Shown here piece after piece: positions 28,444 through 36,356 of a DNA stretch of 64,000 nucleotides. The DNA is from Lachnospiraceae bacterium (lineage in GTDB: Bacteria; Bacillota; Clostridia; Lachnospirales; Lachnospiraceae). Positions within the stretch are counted from its first letter, which is position 1; every line of letters begins with the position of its first letter. Below the pieces are notes generated by a model. It made no database searches. It was given only the letters and a program-made list of their open reading frames with translations, and was not told the origin of the DNA. The stretch lies in contig CAJTFX010000011.1 of NCBI GenBank assembly GCA_910575555.1, forward strand, positions 1 through 64,000, in the 5' to 3' direction. Both the position numbers and the translations under genes were made by a program.

Positions 28444-28491
28444 TATTACTCCGGCGGTTAAATATCAATGATTTTAACCGCCGGAGTAATA
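28444..28491. repeat. Perfect 19-bp palindrome upstream of TIR-SLOG
   Basis: TATTACTCCGGCGGTTAAA (28444-28462) and its exact complement (28473-28491) flank a 10-base spacer, about 80-130 bases before the TIR-SLOG start. A diverged copy is at 2055-2089, upstream of the SLATT gene. Candidate operator or leader hairpin; it could also mark ends of an ancient insertion. Confidence 0.85.
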
Positions 28492-28565
28492 TACTGGCGT
28501 TATAAGGAAAACAAGGGAGGAAATCCATTTACATGGATTTTTACTGGATGAGTTTGGAATAGTTC

Positions 28566-28594
28566 TTTCAATCATTATGCTGCCATGATATAAT
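28566..28594 (+). promoter_or_regulatory. Promoter of the LanM-like/DUF2589/VWA cassette
   Basis: TTTCAA (28566-28571), 17 bp, TATAAT (28589-28594), preceded by TG (TGATATAAT). It lies in the 55-base segment shared with 21413-21467 and is oriented into the six-gene cassette. Confidence 0.65.
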
Positions 28595-28608
28595 TCAGAC
28601 ATGGAGGA

Positions 28609-28689
28609 ATGACTCCTGGAATGATTTATGGATATGCTCTGGTTCCATATTGCTTTTCACAGAAATGTGTAATGTATGGTCGAAAATGA
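28609..28689 (+). CDS. Possible 26-residue leader or precursor peptide
   Basis: ATG 28609 follows GGAGGA at once, so spacing is shorter than ideal. It encodes a peptide starting MTPGMIYGYALVPYCFSQKC and ending VMYGRK, with two Cys, one Ser and one Thr. It ends 17 bases before the first LanM-like gene. It could be a regulatory leader peptide, a modified-peptide substrate, or chance. Confidence 0.25.
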   Translation: MTPGMIYGYALVPYCFSQKCVMYGRK

Positions 28690-28706
28690 AGATAAGGTGT
28701 TAAAAC

Positions 28707-30302
28707 ATGTGCAGAGAATTTACAAAAAGCGTACAAAATCTGGCGTTAAGAGTGGGAAACAGCTGCCATGGCCGGAAGCTGCAGGACTGTATGGCTCCCT
28801 TGGAGGAGTATTACTGCAGGGCAGAGAATGGAAAGGAGACCAGAACAGGAATACTCTGGCTGTTGGAGCGGATTCAGTATCCGGAACAGATGGAAGGACT
28901 GCTGAGGGTACAGGAGCAGATGATAAGCGTATATGCAGCAAGGGGCATGCCTGGAAATCAGGAAATATATACATTGTTTGATCTGGTTGCCATGAAGCCC
29001 CAAAGCGCAGATTTCCTTCTGTATCTTGTATACAGCCTATATGAATGTTATCAGGAAAAGACCGCAGGACTGCTGATGCATTTGCTGAATACTGCGCTGC
29101 CGGCCTGGGGGCTGCCTGAGGATAGTCTGCCGGAACAAAAGTGCGGGGTTGTGGATTTGCTTCTAAGGAAGATACAAAATCTGGTGGGAAACAGCAATCA
29201 TATATTTTCCTATCTGTGCAGGGTATTCGGGGATCGCGAATTTACAATGCTTCCCACCGACGGAGATGAACATATGGGAGGGTTCCGTCCTTATTTTGTG
29301 ACAAGAAGGGATGGACGGAGGGTATATAAACCGAGGGATATGCGGGCGGATTTTTTTACACTGGAAATGATTCGTTTCGCAAATACAATCTTTCCGCCGG
29401 AGCTTGCACTTCCCACTGGGGAGATCATACTGCTGGATGATCATACAGGATTGATGCAGTTTGCAGAACATGTACAGGATATGGCGAAAGATCAGGTTCC
29501 GGATTATTTCCGAAAACTGGGAGGGCTGTTTTGCCTTGCAAAGCTGTTGGGAATCAGCGATCTGCATGAGGAAAATATTATGGCTACGGCTGAGGGGCCT
29601 GTGATCATTGATGCGGAGTGCGCGTTTCTGTTGTCTGTCGTAGAACCCCGGAATTTTTCAGATCTGCTTTTTGGACATGTGCTCCATGTTTTTAACGATG
29701 GAATTTTATGTAACGCCACGTTTGAGGCAGGCGGCCAGGTGCCTGCGTTTTACAGTCAGTCTGAATATTTTTGCCAGGGATATCAGACAGCGGCCCGGTG
29801 TTTGATGGACAATATGGAGGCTGTACTGAATAAATATATGAAGATTTTGGGCAGCGCATGTTCCATCCGGATAGTACCGGTTCCGACAGCGGATTTTTAC
29901 GGAGATATCTGCAGTTATTATATGGATTCTTCTGGCAGGGAACAGGAAATTTTGTCACGGAGGAATCTCATTCTCTCCGGGCTTGAACAGATATTGTATC
30001 AGATGCATTTGCTTTTCAGTCCCAAACAGGCAGCGGCAAGAGCCATAGAGCAGGGAGAGCTGAAACCGGATATATTAGAGCGTTGTCTGGCAAACGATTT
30101 CTATTACAGCCAGATTCCGCTGCTGCGCCTGCGCTATTGCTTATCCGGCCCATGTCAGGTGACAGTGGACGGGATAAGCTTCTGGGAGGTGACAGAAAGC
30201 AGGCAGCCGCAGCAAATCAGGAGTATCCTTGAGAGCGCCATTTGCTGGATGGCAGAACCGAACGCTTATGAGATGGTCAGGCAGAAGGCAGAGGGAAGAT
30301 AG
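28707..30302 (+). CDS. Stand-alone LanM-type dehydratase/kinase domain protein (A)
   Basis: Protein of 531 residues resembling DUF4135, the N-terminal kinase-like domain of class II lanthipeptide synthetases that phosphorylates Ser/Thr before dehydration. Visible landmarks: TDGDEHMGG (the GDxHxxG loop), VYKPRDMRAD (nucleotide-binding Lys/Arg), ISDLHEENIMA (HxxN catalytic loop) and VIIDAECAF (metal-binding Asp/Glu). There is no LanC cyclase domain, so it is half the length of LanM. Start ATG 28707 has AAGGTG 7 bases upstream. It opens a plus-strand cassette whose last gene is a paralog. In this setting it more likely phosphorylates a protein partner, or a peptide, than makes a lantibiotic; that is inference. 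Confidence 0.8.
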   Translation: MCREFTKSVQNLALRVGNSCHGRKLQDCMAPLEEYYCRAENGKETRTGILWLLERIQYPEQMEGLLRVQEQMISVYAARGMPGNQEIYTLFDLVAMKPQSADFLLYLVYSLYECYQEKTAGLLMHLLNTALPAWGLPEDSLPEQKCGVVDLLLRKIQNLVGNSNHIFSYLCRVFGDREFTMLPTDGDEHMGGFRPYFVTRRDGRRVYKPRDMRADFFTLEMIRFANTIFPPELALPTGEIILLDDHTGLMQFAEHVQDMAKDQVPDYFRKLGGLFCLAKLLGISDLHEENIMATAEGPVIIDAECAFLLSVVEPRNFSDLLFGHVLHVFNDGILCNATFEAGGQVPAFYSQSEYFCQGYQTAARCLMDNMEAVLNKYMKILGSACSIRIVPVPTADFYGDICSYYMDSSGREQEILSRRNLILSGLEQILYQMHLLFSPKQAAARAIEQGELKPDILERCLANDFYYSQIPLLRLRYCLSGPCQVTVDGISFWEVTESRQPQQIRSILESAICWMAEPNAYEMVRQKAEGR

Positions 30303-30388
30303 CATACCCGGATATGCTATGATAGATGAGAGGCGGAGAATGTTTTAAGTGAACCGAATATTTATTGTAGAAAAGAGAGGAGAAAAGT

Positions 30389-31027
30389 ATGCCGAATTAT
30401 GGAAATGAAATTGCGTCCATCAGCCTGGGCAGCATTATCGGAGGGGCGCTGAACGCCATCGTGGAGGCTCAGAGCCAGGCGGCTAATACAACAGTGGAAT
30501 TTATCAAGTCCGTGGGCTTTACCACTGATAAGACCACAGGCGTGATGGAGCCGGTTTATGTGGATTTTCAGTATGCCAAAGGGCAGATGGAGAATGAGAA
30601 AGGGGAAAAGACGCAGACAGTGTCCAATCTGAAGGTGCCGGTTCTTTCCATGGTGCCGATTCCCTTTATCCGGGTAGACGATGCCACCATTGATTTTAAT
30701 GTGAAAATCAATTCCGTGGAAGAGACGAAAAGTTCTAAGGATACCACGGCGGGCGGAAGTACAGAGGCCCACGCAGGCTATAATGGATGGAGATTTAAAA
30801 CGGGAATCAAGCTGAACGCATCTTTTTCCAATCAGAAGAAAAGCAGCATGTCAGATACGGTGAAGAAGGATTATTCCCTGAATGTCCATGTCCATGCCGT
30901 GCAGGATGATATGCCAGCAGGGGTGGAGCGGCTGCTGGGAATTCTGGAGGATTCCATTATCCAGGTGACAGAGGAAGGAAAGAAACAAACGGAAAAAGAT
31001 AAGACGGAAGTTGCGGAGGAATCGTAA
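30389..31027 (+). CDS. DUF2589-family protein
   Basis: Protein of 212 residues. The N-terminal half fits DUF2589: SLGSIIGGALNAIVEAQSQAANTTVEFIKSVGF, a helix followed by a beta region with FQYAKG and the landmark VPVLSMVPIPFIRVDDATIDFNVKI. The rest is a Ser/Thr/Lys-rich segment with ASFSNQKKSSMSDTV and an acidic-basic tail. Function of the family is unknown to me. No signal peptide. AGAGAGGAGAAAAG precedes the ATG. The upstream gap of 86 bases contains TGCTATGAT at 30315-30323, a possible extended -10, so it may also be transcribed separately. The Ser-rich stretch makes it a candidate substrate of the flanking kinases. Confidence 0.8.
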   Translation: MPNYGNEIASISLGSIIGGALNAIVEAQSQAANTTVEFIKSVGFTTDKTTGVMEPVYVDFQYAKGQMENEKGEKTQTVSNLKVPVLSMVPIPFIRVDDATIDFNVKINSVEETKSSKDTTAGGSTEAHAGYNGWRFKTGIKLNASFSNQKKSSMSDTVKKDYSLNVHVHAVQDDMPAGVERLLGILEDSIIQVTEEGKKQTEKDKTEVAEES

Positions 31028-31028
31028 A

Positions 31029-31883
31029 ATGATAACGTTAGGTGAATTTACAGGGCTGTTAATGTCTGATTTTCTGCAGGCAAGAAAGATGGCGGACGCA
31101 TGCGCAGCCTCTATTTCAGAGGAATATCATGTGAATCCGCTGTTAAAGGGAATGCCGGTTCCGCGCTATACCATTTCAGAAGCGGAAATAGACGTTCCGG
31201 TTCAGATTGCAGGCGTGCAGCAGGTGAAGGTGGGCGAGGAAGAGATGAAAAAGCTTTTGATGAAAATAGAAAAAGTCCTTCCCACGCTGTTATACCGCAA
31301 TATCAAAAACTGTTACTACGAAAAGCAGGAGGAGCGGGTATTCAGGCAGAACGGCACAATTGAGCCGGAGGAGGTGGGAGTGAAAATTACGGCTGATTCC
31401 GGGGAGAAAGAAAAAGCGGTGGTGATCAAACTGAGTGAGCTGCCGGACTTGAAAGAATCCTATAAACGGTCGGCGGCTTCCATCTGCACATTGATGAACC
31501 AGTATATGAACACTTATATTAAGGAAAATGTGATTTCCGATATGAAGCTTCTGGATTTTACAGATGTATTTACAGAGACGTTAAAGAGCGTGACGAAACA
31601 GGAATTCGGCATATATCCCGATGAGCAGACGCCTTTTATCAATAAAAATTCCCTGAAGAAAATGTGCCGGATTATAGGAAGCACAATGTTTTTTGAATTC
31701 AAGGAGATTTTTGAACAGCAGGAGGGAGTGCTGATTATTCCGGAAACCGGCAAGATGGAACAGAACTGCACGCCGGAGCAGGTGATGCGGATGAAAATTA
31801 AAATCCGGGAGCAGGACGTTGATTTTATTGTAAACAGAGATGATGAAACAGGAGAGACAGACAGGTTTTTAGCCCTGAGTTAA
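31029..31883 (+). CDS. DUF2589-linked protein, second component
   Basis: Protein of 284 residues starting 1 base after the previous stop, with GGAGGAA 8 bases upstream; the open frame extends back to 31011 but that start lacks a site. N-terminal LGEFTGLLMSDFLQARKMADACAASISEEY is a helix; PRYTISEAEIDVPVQIAGVQQVKVGEEE resembles the beta core of DUF2589 proteins (the AEIDVPV strand is like the ATIDFNV strand of its neighbour). The rest is mixed alpha/beta and soluble. Probably a structural partner of the DUF2589 protein; no enzyme motif seen. Confidence 0.65.
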   Translation: MITLGEFTGLLMSDFLQARKMADACAASISEEYHVNPLLKGMPVPRYTISEAEIDVPVQIAGVQQVKVGEEEMKKLLMKIEKVLPTLLYRNIKNCYYEKQEERVFRQNGTIEPEEVGVKITADSGEKEKAVVIKLSELPDLKESYKRSAASICTLMNQYMNTYIKENVISDMKLLDFTDVFTETLKSVTKQEFGIYPDEQTPFINKNSLKKMCRIIGSTMFFEFKEIFEQQEGVLIIPETGKMEQNCTPEQVMRMKIKIREQDVDFIVNRDDETGETDRFLALS

Positions 31884-31890
31884 TAAGAGT

Positions 31891-32448
31891 ATGCTGAGTA
31901 TAAAAGTAATAGAAGAATTTCATTCCCTGTTAATCAAGCTGCCCAAAGCTGCGGATTTGGTGTCTGCCGGCTCCTATTCTGCCATGGGAGCGGCGGCAGA
32001 ATGGCTGTCAGAGGCAGAAAGGCTTGCAGAAGAGCATCAGCTGCCCATCTGTGCAGATTTTGCCCTGATACGGGGAGAAATGCAGAATTATCTTCCGGCC
32101 AGAAGGGAATCGGGCTATGAAAGCGGAAGGACGGCGCGGCTGATGAAACAGAAAAACGGGATTGAATGTCTGAGGCGGGCGAAGGAGTGTATCGGGCAAT
32201 ATTTCAGCGGGACAGAAACTTTAATTTCCGAGAGCAGCGTATTATGCAGAAAACTGGCTGCTGTGGCTGTTTCAAAAGGATATGTGAAGGGGACTGCCCA
32301 GGCAGAGGATATGGGGGCGCTTATGGAGATGCTTCAGCGGGATACAGAGCTGATGCCGGCGCTTACCAATGTGATAGGAACAGTGGGCTATGGCAACGCC
32401 CGCTGTCTTTTGCAGAAAGAACTGCGGACGGTTCTGCCGGATGAGTGA
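31891..32448 (+). CDS. Unknown helical cassette protein
   Basis: Protein of 185 residues, all-helical, soluble, no recognised family. It is rich in Ala, Glu and Leu (KAADLVSAGSYSAMGAAAEWL, SEAERLAEEHQLP) and has a few cysteines. It begins 7 bases after the preceding stop with only a weak ribosome site (AATAAGAG), which suggests translational coupling. Its stop (TGA at 32446-32448) precedes the VWA start by 46 bases. Confidence 0.65.
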   Translation: MLSIKVIEEFHSLLIKLPKAADLVSAGSYSAMGAAAEWLSEAERLAEEHQLPICADFALIRGEMQNYLPARRESGYESGRTARLMKQKNGIECLRRAKECIGQYFSGTETLISESSVLCRKLAAVAVSKGYVKGTAQAEDMGALMEMLQRDTELMPALTNVIGTVGYGNARCLLQKELRTVLPDE

Positions 32449-32494
32449 CAGTTCGATACGCAAAAAGACAGAGGAGAAGAACAGGAGGAAAAGG

Positions 32495-33862
32495 ATGTAT
32501 AACGATAACATAGGATGTATTGCCATGCTGGATATTTCAGGCTCCATGCAGGGAGAAACAGTAGAACTGGTGAAACTGGACGCCAAAGCTTTTGTGGATA
32601 AATTTTATGACGGGGATCAGATGGGAGTAAATGCCTTTCATTCAAAAGCAAAATGGATTTATCCAACAGGCGCCAGTCCCCATATTGTGACGGTAAATGT
32701 GGAGGAGAGCGGGGGCGTGGAGACCAGCCGGGAGAAGGACGAGGCCAGAGCGGCCATTGACAGGATTTCTGCCGGCGGCCGAACTAATATTTCATCTGCC
32801 CTTACCCTTGCAAATGAAATGATCAAAACATCCGACGCAGGAAAAAAGGCTTTTTTCCTGTTCAGCGACGGCTGTCACAATGAGGGGCAGAATCCCTGTG
32901 AAGTATTAGGGCCAAAGCCGCCCATTTACATCGGGGCTCTGGGAAACTGGATCAAGGAGGAGTATTTTAAAGAATTAAAGGATAAGAATAAGAAAAGCAG
33001 AATCTACACCAGGCCCAATCCCTATGATGTGGAAATGATGTTCAATGAAATCCGCAGCGGGTGTGTGGAGGGAATGCTGCTGTGCAATCAGTACAGCCAA
33101 TACCGGAAAGGCACGGATTACCTGATCCGGGAGTTTCTTGTGCCGACAGATTCTTCCAAAACCCAGATTTCTGTGGTGTGGACCAATCAGAAATACCGTT
33201 ATATCAGCAGCGGATTTGCCCGGAACTGCTTTCAGGCGCTTTTGATTGATCCGGAGGGCAGAACAACCTCGCTGAAACCTGGGATTGTGCGGGACGGATA
33301 CTGTATTTTTAATGTGGAGCATATGATGCCCGGCAAGTGGAAATGCCTGATTCAGTATGCGGGCCTGGGAGATGATATGGGCGGCACCATCGGCGCTGTT
33401 TCGCTGGACTGCAAGACAAAAATCGACATAACAGCTCCGGGAGTTTCAGAGAGAAATCAGCCGGTATCTTTCCGGCTGCAGGCGGAATGTGAGAAAGAAA
33501 TCTTAGAGGGGCTTACAGTGAGCGCTGTTATACGCAAGCCTCTTGCCAGCGCAGAAGATGCGTTAAACAGACTGGAGAACCAGATTGAGTCACTGAAATT
33601 TGCGGAACTGGAAGGCGGAAAATTAGATGATATTGACAAATTGAACCTGCTGTATCTGTCGCAGCCGGAAAAATATCCGGAATTTGGGCATCAGCGGCAG
33701 TTTGGAGCGGCCCGGTTCTCCAAAGACGGAACTTATGAATATATTCTGGAGAAACCGGAGGTTCCGGGGGTGTATGAGGCGGAGTTTACGGTGGAGGGGA
33801 TCAATCAGGTGACGGGACAACCCTTTTCCTGCGTAAAATCAGAATCTATATGGATTGGATAG
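32495..33862 (+). CDS. VWA domain protein with intact MIDAS
   Basis: Protein of 455 residues. The von Willebrand A domain starts at the N-terminus: AMLDISGSMQGETVE gives the D-x-S-x-S metal site, GGRTNISSALTLA supplies the Thr and FFLFSDGCHNEG the final Asp, so it should bind a metal and a protein ligand. The second half is beta-sandwich-like (SLDCKTKIDITAPGVSE, YEAEFTVEGINQVTGQP). No TM or signal peptide, so cytosolic. Start ATG 32495 is chosen for AGGAGG six bases upstream; the frame is open further upstream, including an ATG at 32441. VWA proteins act as scaffolds, often with ATPases or kinases. Here no MoxR ATPase is present, and the partners are the two LanM-like kinases. Confidence 0.85.
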   Translation: MYNDNIGCIAMLDISGSMQGETVELVKLDAKAFVDKFYDGDQMGVNAFHSKAKWIYPTGASPHIVTVNVEESGGVETSREKDEARAAIDRISAGGRTNISSALTLANEMIKTSDAGKKAFFLFSDGCHNEGQNPCEVLGPKPPIYIGALGNWIKEEYFKELKDKNKKSRIYTRPNPYDVEMMFNEIRSGCVEGMLLCNQYSQYRKGTDYLIREFLVPTDSSKTQISVVWTNQKYRYISSGFARNCFQALLIDPEGRTTSLKPGIVRDGYCIFNVEHMMPGKWKCLIQYAGLGDDMGGTIGAVSLDCKTKIDITAPGVSERNQPVSFRLQAECEKEILEGLTVSAVIRKPLASAEDALNRLENQIESLKFAELEGGKLDDIDKLNLLYLSQPEKYPEFGHQRQFGAARFSKDGTYEYILEKPEVPGVYEAEFTVEGINQVTGQPFSCVKSESIWIG

Positions 33863-33872
33863 GAGATGGAGC

Positions 33873-35447
33873 ATGACAGAGAAGGAGCGCAGGCAATATG
33901 ATGCTGCAGTGGGAAATCTGAAAATCAGAATCGGAGAGAATTTTGGCGGAAAAAATGTTTCCAGTCATCTGAAAAACCTGGAACGGTTTTACTGCGGCGA
34001 ATGCACCAAAGAAACAAGGGAAGGGATTATCTGCTTTCTGGAAACGCTGCAGACAGGGCAGGATTTTGCGTACTTTTTAGAGGCCTGGGAAGTCCTGCAG
34101 AAGGTGGAAGGGTCTCTGGGAACCGGGTTTTCCATTTGCAGAAAGAATCCCTATATCATTCAGTATCTTCTGCAAAAGACAGCAAAACTGCGCCGGATGT
34201 TTCAGGATCGGGCATATCAGGCGGTGTCATTGCTGTTGGGAATGGGGACAAGACTTGAACTGGATGAAAATTACAGAGCAGATATTCAGTCCAGGTTCTA
34301 TTTTTTGTTTGATCAGAAACACAGGAATTATCTGAAAAGCTATGAAACGATCCGGGAAAAATTATCTGCCGTGACCGGGGAAGCGCAGCTTTTGTTATAT
34401 CCCACCAGCGGAGATTTGCACTGCGGCGGGAAGAATCCATATGTTTTTATATGGAAGGGAAAGCAATATGTGTATAAACCCCGGGATATGCGGGCGGACG
34501 CCCTGCTGAATGAGGCTTTGATTCATTTTAATGAACTGCTGCCGGAAGAATTGAAGATTCCGGCGGCAGGGATTACCCTGCTGGATGATGAAGAGCACAC
34601 CGGATATATGGAATATGTAACATATGCTGAGTCCATGAGTGAGCAGAATGCGGCGTCTTATTACAGGAAATTCGGTGCATTATTGTATTTCTGCAAAATA
34701 TATGGAGTCAGCGATCTGCATTATGAAAATATAATTGCCACAGAATCCGGGCCTGTGCTTATCGACGGGGAATGCTCGTTCCAAAAGAAAATTACGATGA
34801 GCAAGAAAATGAATGATATGAGCCTGGAGATATTTAAATACGCGTTTCTGCCGTCCTTTCGGATAGAAAATCAGGTGAATTTTGAGGTTGAGGAGGATGA
34901 AACAGGAGCAAAGAGAACACTCAGATTCAACGATCCGCTGATTCGGGAAAATGTGCTTGAGGGATTTCAGATAGCAGCTTCCCTGGGCAGACAGGGAAAG
35001 GAAAAGATCGGAAGAACTTATGCTGAAATTCTGGGAAGGGAATATCTGACCAGAATTGTTCCGGTAAAGACCGGGGATTTCTACTCAAAAATGGAATTTT
35101 GCTGCCGGGAATCTCAGAGGCGGGGCAAGATGATCTGCGTTACAGCAGGGGAAATTTTAGAAGAGCTGAAGCGGATATTTCAGGGGGCCAGGCTTATGGA
35201 GGAACCCCAACAGCTGGAACAGCGGCTGGCTGGCATCGTGGAGCGTGATTTTTTTCAGGGAGATATCCCCATGTTTCAGGTAAAAAATGAAAATGGAGCA
35301 ATGACGGGGCTGTATGCAGACGGAAGCCTGCTGGTTCCGGTAGAAGAGAATGGCTTTAAGATCAGTGAATGGAAGATTATTTTAAAAAATGAGATAGAAT
35401 GGTGGGAGATGGCAGAGGCAAACGAGAGGGTGGAAGGGATTTTTTGA
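33873..35447 (+). CDS. Stand-alone LanM-type dehydratase/kinase domain protein (B)
   Basis: Protein of 524 residues, paralogous to the protein at 28707. The same landmarks are present: TSGDLHCGG, VYKPRDMRAD, VSDLHYENIIA, VLIDGECSFQ. No LanC-type cyclase. Start ATG 33873 follows TAGGAGATGG, 10 bases past the VWA stop. The two paralogs bracket the operon, differ widely outside the motifs, and so may phosphorylate different targets or form a heterodimer. Together with the DUF2589, helical and VWA proteins this gives a self-contained six-gene unit ending at a hairpin. Confidence 0.8.
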   Translation: MTEKERRQYDAAVGNLKIRIGENFGGKNVSSHLKNLERFYCGECTKETREGIICFLETLQTGQDFAYFLEAWEVLQKVEGSLGTGFSICRKNPYIIQYLLQKTAKLRRMFQDRAYQAVSLLLGMGTRLELDENYRADIQSRFYFLFDQKHRNYLKSYETIREKLSAVTGEAQLLLYPTSGDLHCGGKNPYVFIWKGKQYVYKPRDMRADALLNEALIHFNELLPEELKIPAAGITLLDDEEHTGYMEYVTYAESMSEQNAASYYRKFGALLYFCKIYGVSDLHYENIIATESGPVLIDGECSFQKKITMSKKMNDMSLEIFKYAFLPSFRIENQVNFEVEEDETGAKRTLRFNDPLIRENVLEGFQIAASLGRQGKEKIGRTYAEILGREYLTRIVPVKTGDFYSKMEFCCRESQRRGKMICVTAGEILEELKRIFQGARLMEEPQQLEQRLAGIVERDFFQGDIPMFQVKNENGAMTGLYADGSLLVPVEENGFKISEWKIILKNEIEWWEMAEANERVEGIF

Positions 35448-35485
35448 GTGCATCCCGGGAGACTTTCGGCAAGAAAATTTTTCTC

Positions 35486-35512
35486 CTGCAGCAATGGGGT
35501 GTATTGCTGCAG
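35486..35512. terminator. Hairpin between convergent transcription units
   Basis: CTGCAGCAAT and ATTGCTGCAG form a perfect 10-bp stem with a 7-base loop between the ends of the kinase-like gene (35447) and the minus-strand membrane gene (35519). No long T-run on either side, so a weak bidirectional terminator at best. Confidence 0.5.
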
Positions 35513-35518
35513 CTGCCG

Positions 35519-36346
35519 TTACAGTCCTCTCCGAAACACCTGGAAATTCTCCGTTTCCCCCACCAGTTCATATCCCATAGTTCCAAAATAATCTCCCAAC
35601 CCTTTATTCTTATTGGGAATGGCATACTGAATCTGATGTTTATCCATTTGTTCTTCCAGAATGGCAGGATCGATCTGAAGTCCGTAGTAGATGACAAGCG
35701 TCAGAATCCGCCGGCTGTTTTTCTTATTGAGAACCCGCTGAACCCAGTCCGGGTCTGCAGGGTTTACCTGCCAGTCTGCCATATCTTTTCTTCGGATGGC
35801 GTTTAAAAGGGAAGCGTCGTACTGACGCAGCTCCAATAACTGCAAATCTGCAAACAGACAGGATTTGGGTTTGTCAGTGCCGGCGTCTTTTTCAATCATA
35901 TCGGCGATTTCTATCGTTTCGTTTTTAATTTTATATCCGTTTTCAGCGGGAACCATATGCTTCCACTGGCTTTCGCCGAAAAAGGCAGCCGCAAGGATAC
36001 ACAAACTGACGGCTATGGCCTGTTTCCACCGTTTGGACAGCACGTAAATCAGCCATGTCATGGCAAAAGCCAGTACCAGATTCACCGGCAGAAGCCAGTA
36101 AATCCGCCGGATTCTGGGGGCAAGTCCGATTTTGTCCGCAATGGGTATCATAAGATAAGGGTTGAATACCGTAAAAAATGCAAACACTGCCGGATATACA
36201 AAGAATGATTTCAGATTGTGTTTTTTCCGGAGCCAGAATACGGCCAAGGCTGCGGCATAGGCCAGGAAGAAGAACTCTATATTTGAGAAAGAATCATCAA
36301 AAGCTTTATTCAGGAAATCCATTCCCAGTTCATATAAATTCTGCAT
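35519..36346 (-). CDS. Membrane protein, C-terminal partner of upstream gene
   Basis: Protein of 275 residues. About four TM segments (FFFLAYAAALAVFW; FFVYPAVFAFFTVFNPYLM; IYWLLPVNLVLAFAMTWLIYVL; AIAVSLCILAAAFF) and a soluble C-terminal domain of about 130 residues ending in DYFGTMGYELVGETENFQVFRR. It starts 10 bases after the stop of the 355-residue membrane gene with AGGAGG overlapping that stop. I think the two proteins together correspond to one larger polytopic family (similar to DUF6077 proteins of Lachnospiraceae), either split naturally or by mutation. Likely role in surface polysaccharide handling; inferred from neighbours. Confidence 0.65.
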   Translation of the reverse strand: MQNLYELGMDFLNKAFDDSFSNIEFFFLAYAAALAVFWLRKKHNLKSFFVYPAVFAFFTVFNPYLMIPIADKIGLAPRIRRIYWLLPVNLVLAFAMTWLIYVLSKRWKQAIAVSLCILAAAFFGESQWKHMVPAENGYKIKNETIEIADMIEKDAGTDKPKSCLFADLQLLELRQYDASLLNAIRRKDMADWQVNPADPDWVQRVLNKKNSRRILTLVIYYGLQIDPAILEEQMDKHQIQYAIPNKNKGLGDYFGTMGYELVGETENFQVFRRGL

Positions 36347-36356
36347 TGCGCGCCTC

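Noticed and set aside
28707-35447. Classical class II lanthipeptide cluster
   Set aside because: No LanC cyclase domain, no LanT transporter/protease and no clear LanA precursor with GG leader; only the kinase-like domain is shared.
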